Shown here: in pieces, positions 57,509 through 64,000 of the stretch
How positions within the stretch are numbered: the stretch's first letter is position 1
Layout of the letters: every line of letters begins with the position of its first letter
Assembly: GCA_038496445.1 (NCBI GenBank)
Contig: JALMLS010000579.1
Span: forward strand, 248,001-312,000
Length of the DNA stretch: 64,000 nucleotides
Source of the DNA: Trichosphaerium sp. ATCC 40318
Lineage: Eukaryota; Discosea; Flabellinia; Trichosidae
Direction of reading: 5' to 3'
The notes under the pieces: generated by a model
The model's input: the letters and a program-made list of their open reading frames with translations, nothing else
Told to the model about the DNA's origin: nothing
The model's database searches: none
Program-made: the position numbers and the translations under genes

Positions 57509-57883
57509 TTAGCGTTGATCCATTGCTTCTTCCCAATCTCTGGATATTTGTGTTATTTGTTGTTGAAGTTTATTAAGTTGCATTTGTAACGCAACTACTT
57601 CATTGGTTAGGACACTAAATTGTTTCTTTCCTTTGTCGAAAATATCCGAGTTTATTTTCCTTTGCTTTGATAAGTCGTCTTCCAGCATATTATTTCTCAT
57701 CTTAGAATCTTCAAAGTAACCGTTTATTTTCTTTAAAGATTCACTGCAGTCTACTATAACTCCTGTACACTCCTCACATTCACGCAGATAGAACACTAAC
57801 AAAAAGGGTAAGAAATCAACAAAAGTCACGTGTAATGTGAAGTATGATACATTGTTCATGCTTGCATGTACTATTGTTGCCAT
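57509..57883 (-). CDS. Small membrane-anchored coiled-coil protein
   Basis: Single frame of 124 codons. MATIVHASMNNVSYFTL is followed by a hydrophobic segment (FVDFLPFLLVFYL), a Cys pair (CEECTGVIVDC), then heptad-rich helix to the end (FEDSKMRNNMLEDDLSKQRK, LTNEVVALQMQLNKLQQQIT). Probably a signal-anchored or secreted coiled-coil protein. A GT..AG pair inside the hydrophobic stretch breaks frame if spliced out, so it is read as exon. Its start codon directly abuts the 53-base tandem repeat array, which would form its leader or promoter. Family unknown. Confidence 0.5.
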   Translation of the reverse strand: MATIVHASMNNVSYFTLHVTFVDFLPFLLVFYLRECEECTGVIVDCSESLKKINGYFEDSKMRNNMLEDDLSKQRKINSDIFDKGKKQFSVLTNEVVALQMQLNKLQQQITQISRDWEEAMDQR

Positions 57884-58900
57884 TGTTGTTTAAGCACACA
57901 TCCTTAACACATTAAGACTAGATTGATTGTTGCTTTCGTAGTTTAAGCACACATCCTTAACACATTAAGACTAGATTGATTGTTGCTATTGCGATCTAAG
58001 TTCACCTACTTAACACAGTTACCAGATTGATTCCAAAAGCGTTTACAACTAAAAATTAGATTGTTTAAAACCCTAGCCAACAACCAATGTTGTATTTGCC
58101 ACCATTAGAGTCATTACGTTTTAAGTACACATCCTTAATCACATTTCAAAGGTGATTGAAAAGTTGTACTTTGATACGGGCTATTTTGTTTTAAGTACAC
58201 ATGCTTAACCATATTGAGATTGATACTGATTATTGATTGGTAAAACTACAACTACAAACACCCGCTCAAGGTCCAATTCTTTACAAGTTGAAGTATAAAC
58301 CCATATTCAAATGCGTCACTATTAGGGTTATTATGTGTATAAGTAGTGGTACTTAACTAATTGTAGTTATTGTTCAAGGACATTAACAATACTAAGTATT
58401 CTTAAGCCCTTTTGTTCCTTGAACGTAACAACGTTTCCGCAATCCTACGATAGCACCCACCCAAACCCACAACCATATCGAAGTCTTACAAAAACAGGAA
58501 AATAACAAACAAAAATCAATACAAAATTATCAAAAACAAAATTGGAAATATGACGAGTCAAACATGGAGTAGAAATTTTGTATCTCACAAGCTACAACAA
58601 CAAAACTTTTACTCTGTAAGTGTTCCTATCAGATATGTAAATCTGTATGGGACCGCAAAGGAATAAATAGGCGGACCGTATTACCCTACAATAGTATTGT
58701 TATTGTAACGCAGAACAATAACTATTTATGTTACAAGTTAAAAAAAGTGCACAACAAGTCTTAATAAGTGTGTGGCACTCTAGTATCACTCACTGTACCA
58801 TTTCCTCAGTTAACGTGGTCAAGATTTTGAGTAGGCGTAGTTGGAAAAAACAATGAAAAAAAACGCCATGTCAAAACTCAAAGTTTTGTTGTTGTTTAGA
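57884..58900. other. Intergenic with tandem repeat array
   Basis: About 1 kb between two minus-strand genes. The left third is the 53-base repeat family (listed separately). From about 58240 to 58900 no coding frame, RNA gene or repeat was recognised. Confidence 0.5.
57888..58240. repeat. 53-base tandem repeat, two near-perfect and three diverged copies
   Basis: Copies begin at 57888 and 57941 (identical over their first 46-47 bases, opening GTTTAAGCACACATCCTTAA). A diverged copy lies at about 57994 (..TAAGTTCACCTACTTAAC..AGATTGATT), and two more begin near 58118 and 58187 (both GTTTTAAGTACACAT-x-CTTAA). Conserved core: TTTAAG(C/T)ACACATCCTTAA plus AGATTGATT. The array starts 5 bases upstream of the ATG of the minus-strand coiled-coil gene, so it occupies that gene's promoter/leader. 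Confidence 0.8.
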
Positions 58901-59853
58901 CTACATCGTACCCAAACAGAAAATTGCTGCTATGGCCGCTATACCAAAAAGCACGTTATACGGTATTCGGAAGACTTTGCCTATTTTAAAATGAGATCGA
59001 TCAGTTGGTCCTTCTGATATCAGCTTCATGATCTCTTCATTGGTAGTGTCTAGAGAAGAATTATTCTTGCCCAACCGTAGCAGGTGTTTCGCGTGCCGAA
59101 TGTCCACATGATGCGACGTTCTGGTATGATTTGTCGTACAAAATGTTGTGCGCAAAGGCCTTCTTTACTGTATTTGTGTAAATCTTTGCGGTCAATCAGT
59201 AAAAACACTAAAATGAACAGTGTAAGCAAGTAAGAAAAAAGAGTCATTTGTACCAGAATCAACGTTCAAGTTTTTGAGCTCTTTTAGAAAGGCGCTGTGA
59301 GACCCATCGTTTGCAGGGTTATCTGTACCAATGCGACCACTACCAATGTGATGTACATACAATATCATGTGGTTGTCACTTACATCGCATCCTTTAAGTA
59401 TAGAACTGCGGTATCTATACTAACATGATATTACGAACTTGTTCTGAAAGGAACTGATCACGTGATTTTTGAAAAGACGACTCGTTATCCACTCTAACGT
59501 ACAGAATTACTAGGGTTACTAATACCAGGGCCTGGTATTGGTACGAAGACATAATGGAACTGTTGAAGCTCTTCGTGGTTAAAAAAATCTGTGGCATCCT
59601 GTAAACGGTTCTCCAAAACGAACACAGCAACCTTTTCTTTGTCCATTTGTTTTAACACAGAATAAAATGTCGTGAGGAGTCATAATAAAAAAACCGTTGA
59701 ATCACAAACTAGATCATACACATTCAATCTATCACCTCCATAAACACCGACAATGACATCGTATGTTGACACCAGGAAAAACTTCCACGAAAAAAAGTTG
59801 AAGAAAAAACGACTTACAACTGTATGTAGGACCAAGCAAACGAATAGAAGCAT
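58901..59853 (-). CDS. Unknown secretory/membrane protein with C-terminal TM
   Basis: Proposed start at 59853: MLLFVCLVLHTV spliced over 36 bases to FFLVSTYDVIVGVYGGDRLN-VYDLV, a signal peptide followed by a coding-like segment. Further exons may include VAVFVLENRLQDATDFFNHE, LQQFHYVFVPIPGPG, SSFQKSRDQFLSEQVRNI, IDTAVLYLK and GSGRIGTDNPANDGSHSAFL. The last exon reads DIRHAKHLLRLGKNNSSLDT, EEIMKLISEGPTDRSHFKIG, and ends in a membrane helix (YNVLFGIAAIAAIFCLGTM). Probably a type I ER/surface membrane protein with a short luminal tail. Family not recognised; several exon borders are uncertain, and the start lies only 68 bases from the divergent GTPase frame. Confidence 0.45.
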
Positions 59854-59921
59854 TCTCGAGAAGGCTCAAGACAGCCTCAAAGCATTGACAGAACGCGGGG
59901 CGACTGTAACAAGGTTATCAG

Positions 59922-61215
59922 ATGCTATACTTTACACCGTTTTGGGCTTCAGATTGTAACATTGCAATTTGTGGGGATAAGGGCACTGGCAAGACTTGTT
60001 TTTTTAATGCTTGGCTCGCCATAGATTCAGACCTACAAAGCACTACCAGTTTCGATACTGAGAGCGCACCTGTACTAACAGGAACCACCGCACGAATAGG
60101 ATCGCCCTTAAAAAATAATATGTATCTTAAAGTTTGGTGCGAATACAGAAAGTTTGTCCACGTGTAGCTTCTAATTCCTGTAGGGCAACGCCGGGTATTC
60201 CAAGTCATGACAATATCTTGGAACATGTGGAAATGCTCAAAGAATCTATAAGGGAAGGAAGTAGAAGATGTACAGCCCTCGATAAGATTAATAGGAACAC
60301 AATCAAAGCATGTACGTCATGGTTTTAAAAAGTTAAAACTAACTTTTTTGAGTATAGTAATCAGTGAATTACCAAACAAAGGAATTCAGGATTACATACT
60401 TAAAAGAGGAAAGGAAGAGAGGGGTAACGTCCACCTAGCATTATTGGTAGCAAAGTACAAAGGTTGTGGAGCAATTGAGTCACTTCGGCGTTATACGAGA
60501 GCTTTGCAAAAAACAGGTTCGTTGAATTACAATTCAGCGCATGAGGCTACAATCACTTACACTGAACGCAAGGGATCCCTTTCATGATAATTGTCACTCA
60601 CATCGATGATTATCCGGAAGTTAAGGATCCTTATGCGGATTCTATTACAGATGTAGACCTAAGTGATATCCACTGGGAAGAACTAGAAGCAAGTACGTAA
60701 TTTGGGCTGTTTTTGTAGTTTCATAATTTATAGCTTTTGGTGTTGGTAATATTGTATATGTTGCAAACTACAAACATAGAGAAGTCCTAGACAGAAAGAG
60801 TACCAAATACAAGCTGTACGTGCACTTTGGAGAATGTTTTTTGGATAACCTCTATTTTAGAATGATTAATGCAATTGCCAGAAGTTTGGAAACAATTCAA
60901 GCTCATGGCTCTTTACAAGGTATTAGAAGTCAAATTAAAGTAAAATAATTGAACCACGGTTAGTGCGAAGGGTTGCGGATGATAGAGTGTTTTCTCGAAA
61001 AGTGAAGGTACACATTAATTCTCGTTTTTGTACTCACGATATTGAAGGCAGCACTAAAGAATTTAACAAACGATGCGTATGAGGTCTGTCAAAGAACAAG
61101 AATGGACCTTGGGCAAATAGTTGTTATAATAATACTAGTCTGCTTGATCTTCGTAGGTTATCGAGTGATTGTTAATAGGGTTGTAGTAAGAAACTCTATC
61201 AAAGTTGATTTGTAG
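59922..61215 (+). CDS. AIG1/GIMAP-like GTPase with C-terminal membrane anchor
   Basis: The P-loop is CNIAICGDKGTGKTCF (GxxGxGKT). Next exons: a Thr-rich switch region (LQSTTSFDTESAPVLTGTTA), LKNNMYLKVW, then ATPGIPSHDNILEHVEMLKE where TPG fits G3 of AIG1-type GTPases, FVISELPNKGIQDYILKRG, and MIIVTHIDDYPEVKDPYADS where THIDD fits a degenerate G4 (T/NKxD). FGVGNIVYVANYKHRE may hold G5. The C-terminus has a membrane helix with a short basic tail (QIVVIIILVCLIFVGYRVIV, NRVVVRNSIKVDL). GIMAPs and relatives are septin/dynamin-like GTPases that scaffold on membranes. Start and first intron are uncertain. A different NTPase class is possible because the Lys of NKxD is missing. Confidence 0.5.
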
Positions 61216-61478
61216 TTAATAAACAACCCATTTAGTAGTTAAATAATTCAGGATAAAATTAGTGTTATTTGTTGTCGTGGGTTCATTTTTCCTATTATAT
61301 TCTTGGTATTCAAGTATGAAACGTTAGACTGACGTTGTTCAAAATCCGCCATTAGCGAACTAACGGTATTCTAAACAATACAACTATTTGAATTGCGTAT
61401 TCAGAAAATCTATTTATTTTGCTACATTTGTTAATGTTGAATACTACAATGTATGCTCTTTCTCTCAAGTTGTTAAAT

Positions 61479-62741
61479 TTATAGAGCCACACAGGTTTCA
61501 ACTAGTGCTTTAGCTCCTTCTTTTGTTACTTGAGTATTCCTAACTCCAACGTATTTCGCCCCCTTCAGTGCTTTAATGCCTTCATCTGTAACTAAAGTAT
61601 CTGCAAGGTTAACGGTATGAGCACCTGCAAGCCATTTAATGCCTTCATCTGTAACAAAAGTGCCACTAAGGTTAATAGTGTGAACCCCAGCAAGTGCCTT
61701 AATGCCTTCATCCGTCACTAAAGTGCCACTCAGGCTAATACTATTAACTCCAGCAAGCGCCTTAATGCCTTCATCTGTTACTGAAGTATTATCAAGGTAA
61801 ATTGTATGAACGCCTCTAAGCGCTTTAATGCCTTCATCCGTTACTGAAGTACCATCAAGATTTATAATATGAACGCCTCTAAGATCTTTAATGCCTTTAT
61901 CCGTCACTGAAGTGCCACTCAGGCTAATTGTATGAACTCCAGCAAGCGCCTTAATGCTTTCATCTGTTACTGAAGTCTTATCAAGGTAAATGGTATGAAC
62001 ACCTGCAAGTGATTTAATGCCTTCATCTGTTACTGGAGTGTGAGAAATGTCAATAATGTGAACCCCAGCAAGTAATTTAATGGATTCATCCGCTACTGAA
62101 GTAGCCCGAAGGTTAATTTTATAAACACCTTTGAGCGCTTTGACACCTTCATCTGTAACAGAAGTGCCTCCAAGGTTTATAGTATGAACCCCAGCAAGTG
62201 CTTTAACACCTTCATTTGTTACCGATGTGCCTACAAGATTTATAGAGTGAACACCCTTGAGCTGCTTAGTGCCTTCACTTGTAACTGAAGTGTGACAAAG
62301 GTCTATAGTATGCACTCCAGCAAGGGCTGTTACGCCTTCATCAGTTACATCACAAAAAGCAAGACAAATTTTACTAACCCCTGAAAGCGCTTTAATACCT
62401 GTATCTGTTACTGGAGTGCCTTTAAAGTAAATACTTTGAACACCTGCAAACTTTTTGATGATATTGTCGTCAAAACAACTACCATCAAGCACGATTCTAG
62501 TGTGTCTGAGAATACCCTGATGTTTTAGAACTGATTCTGCTTGAATTACTGTTTTAATGGTGATACCTTTGTAGCCAATAACATCATGGACGATGGATGC
62601 GAACAAATGGCACGTTTGACAAGCTGCAAATCGCGATTTGGTTGTTTGGCGTAGTATATGCGCTAATATCTCTGTAGGCAGTCGTAGTAAACTCAAACTG
62701 GCGATGTCGTTGATTTTAACACGCTTTGAGGAGGAAAGCAT
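61479..62741 (-). CDS. F-box-like / leucine-rich repeat protein, intronless paralogue
   Basis: Uninterrupted 420-codon frame. N-terminal F-box-like LPTEILAHILRQTTKSRFAA then CQTCHLF, as in the gene at 4582-5970. Fifteen nearly uniform 21-residue LRR units follow, core GVHTIxLxxTSVTDEGIKAL (63 bases each), ending in VRNTQVTKEGAKALV. Uniformity is greater than in its paralogue, suggesting recent repeat amplification or homogenisation. The repeats would form a regular solenoid for substrate binding, with the F-box linking to SKP1/cullin. Intronless like the paralogue. Family resembles LRR arrays of giant viruses and amoebae. Confidence 0.85.
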   Translation of the reverse strand: MLSSSKRVKINDIASLSLLRLPTEILAHILRQTTKSRFAACQTCHLFASIVHDVIGYKGITIKTVIQAESVLKHQGILRHTRIVLDGSCFDDNIIKKFAGVQSIYFKGTPVTDTGIKALSGVSKICLAFCDVTDEGVTALAGVHTIDLCHTSVTSEGTKQLKGVHSINLVGTSVTNEGVKALAGVHTINLGGTSVTDEGVKALKGVYKINLRATSVADESIKLLAGVHIIDISHTPVTDEGIKSLAGVHTIYLDKTSVTDESIKALAGVHTISLSGTSVTDKGIKDLRGVHIINLDGTSVTDEGIKALRGVHTIYLDNTSVTDEGIKALAGVNSISLSGTLVTDEGIKALAGVHTINLSGTFVTDEGIKWLAGAHTVNLADTLVTDEGIKALKGAKYVGVRNTQVTKEGAKALVETCVAL

Positions 62742-63002
62742 AATATCGTCTCGTAAAAGTTGTAGTTATTATTTTTGCGCCTTTTACTGGCACGTTTTAT
62801 CCCGTTTTAAACAATGGCTTGAATGATTGTGGTTAAGTCAATGTTTTTAGATCACGTGCAGACTCAGCACTCGTACCTCGGCTGTGACAGTGTACGACCT
62901 GATACAGGACGGCTTTTTAGTGATGATAAAAGCTGAATTTTTCAGTTGTTGGAATGTTCTCGCTGCCTGTTCTCTTTAGCTGTGGCAGAAGCCACTGTGG
63001 TT

Positions 63003-64000
63003 TTATTCTTTAATATTCAATAAATTACAAACTTGGTCATTTAGGTCTTTACATTGTTCTTGTAGGTTGGTACATAGCTTTGTTAAAGATGCAAGTTGGT
63101 CTTCAAGTGTCTTTACCTTTGTTTTTTCTTGAAGGTTCTCAGTTGTCAGTGTCTTTACTTTGTCTTCTAAAGTGTCTATACGTGCCTTCATATCACCTAT
63201 TTCTTTTGCATCACCATATTCGTAATCTCCAAGATAAGGAGATTGAGGCATGGAACCTGACATTGAAGTAGAAGTTGATATAGTAATATTGTTTTGAGAG
63301 ATTAAAGAACTATCTTGCTTAGGTGCCGTGGTCGAGTTATCACAACTGTCCTTTTCGCGTTTTTGTTTTCCATCGCCTTATTAATTATTAGACTTGTGCA
63401 CCCCTGAGGCATCTTACCACCTGGAGTTGTTTCTTTCTTTTTTTCGTGTTTTTTGTTATGTGACCTGGTATCTCTACTTTGATTAAACACCTTTATCTGA
63501 TGTAGGGCATTATCATTTGCTAATTGATTTCTACTTATATCAAGATGTTTAAGGCTTTTAGATTCTTTAAACACTTTTGCCAACGCAATAGACCCTGTAA
63601 TTGCTAGTCAGAAGTACCGTAAAATGCAGTAAAAAAAGGAAAAAAAGAAGAAAAAATACATGCCTTCATCATCTACCAGGTGGGTTAGTCTCAAATGACG
63701 TAGAGTATTGTTTTTATATAATTCTTCAGCAATTAGAAGAGCAAGAGGTTCTGAAGCAACGTTTATAATATCCAGTTTTTGTAGGTTGTTGTTTTCTCCC
63801 AATCTTTGTCCGAGAAGATGTGCATAAGGCGACAATACTGGAGTGTTTGCAACTCTAAGATAAAACCATGAAAGTTCTACATTCTGTATAATAGTCGCTA
63901 TTGCTTTCATAACTAGATAAATAGAGTTAGAAACAATAAATTGTGTCAATAATTGTTTTTTGTACTAATGATGGAGCAAGAGTTTTAAACATTTTTAAGT
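63003..64000 (-). CDS. LRR and coiled-coil protein (5' end outside window)
   Basis: The gene runs off the right edge. From the right: MKAIATIIQNVELSWFYLRV, AHLLGQRLGENNNLQKLDII, ALLIAEELYKNNTLRHLRLT (ribonuclease-inhibitor type LRRs), then SIALAKVFKESKSLKHLDIS-RNQLAND. A basic linker (HNKKHEKKKETTPGGKMPQG) precedes a C-terminal coiled coil (MKARIDTLEDKVKTLTTENL, EKTKVKTLEDQLASLTKLCT) ending NLLNIKE at 63003. Introns lie near 63280-63300 and 63600-63660. The role is unknown; an NLR-like or scaffold function is possible but no NTPase part is in view. Confidence 0.65.

Noticed and set aside
57888-58240. CRISPR array
   Set aside because: Copies are adjacent with no unique spacers, diverge gradually, and the context is a eukaryotic promoter.
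59753-59959. Plus-strand frame (..LEKAQDSLKALTERGATV..) as a first exon of the GTPase gene
   Set aside because: It overlaps the signal-peptide exons of the minus gene and has no usable donor before the P-loop exon; kept only as an alternative start.
1-64000. Integrated giant-virus genome
   Set aside because: No capsid, packaging ATPase, viral polymerase or virion genes were seen; most genes are spliced housekeeping genes, so at most single genes were exchanged.

Overview
This is nuclear DNA from an intron-rich, moderately AT-rich unicellular eukaryote. Genes are compact, about one per 2 kb and on both strands. Introns are mostly 35-100 bases, AG-ended, with donors very often GTACGT or GTAAGT. 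Most proteins are readable only after splicing by eye, so the spans below are reliable but internal exon borders are partly approximate. The gene content includes a CARMIL-type protein, a coactosin-like protein, a class C GPCR, XRCC1, SH2 domains coupled to RasGEF, SRP14-like, OSTC, FIG4 and a C-type lectin. It suggests an amoeboid or flagellate member of Amorphea (amoebozoan- or holozoan-like), but the species cannot be fixed from the sequence. No tRNA, rRNA or CRISPR was recognised.

Layout. 0.2-6 kb: a secreted beta-helix protein, an RBR ubiquitin ligase and an intronless F-box/LRR gene with a decayed fragment beside it. 6.5-15 kb: an actin/cortex cluster with an SH3-SH3-PH adaptor, a divergently transcribed CARMIL and a coactosin-like protein. 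15-24 kb: an OTU deubiquitinase fused to PFU and PUL domains, an intronless MORN-repeat protein, a T4 Rnl1-type RNA ligase with a zinc-binding tail, and saccharopine dehydrogenase. 24-32 kb: an SRP14-like exon set, a secreted phage tail-collar protein of bacterial type with introns, SDS22, a mitochondrial-type aldo-keto reductase and XRCC1. 32-45 kb: an F-box protein, a class C GPCR, a possible MITE, FIG4 phosphatase and a C-type lectin receptor. 45-54 kb: a small basic repeat protein, a tandem SH2-REM-RasGEF protein and a J-domain/FN3 protein. 54-64 kb: OSTC, a BRCT-like protein, a coiled-coil membrane protein beside a 53-base tandem repeat, an unknown membrane protein, an AIG1-like GTPase with a C-terminal membrane anchor, a second intronless F-box/LRR gene and a partial LRR/coiled-coil gene.

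Themes. Ubiquitin and protein quality control (RBR, OTU-PFU-PUL, three F-box proteins, J-domain protein), actin and membrane signalling, and housekeeping genes predominate. Against this intron-dense background, the two F-box/LRR genes and the MORN gene are intronless repeat proteins of kinds also abundant in giant DNA viruses. The RNA ligase has one intron and phage/viral-type domains. The tail-collar gene is a bacterial family carrying a eukaryotic signal peptide and introns. These are the best candidates for horizontal transfer.

Most notable: the OTU-PFU-PUL fusion, the tandem SH2-RasGEF protein, the RNA ligase/zinc-domain fusion and the secreted tail-collar protein.
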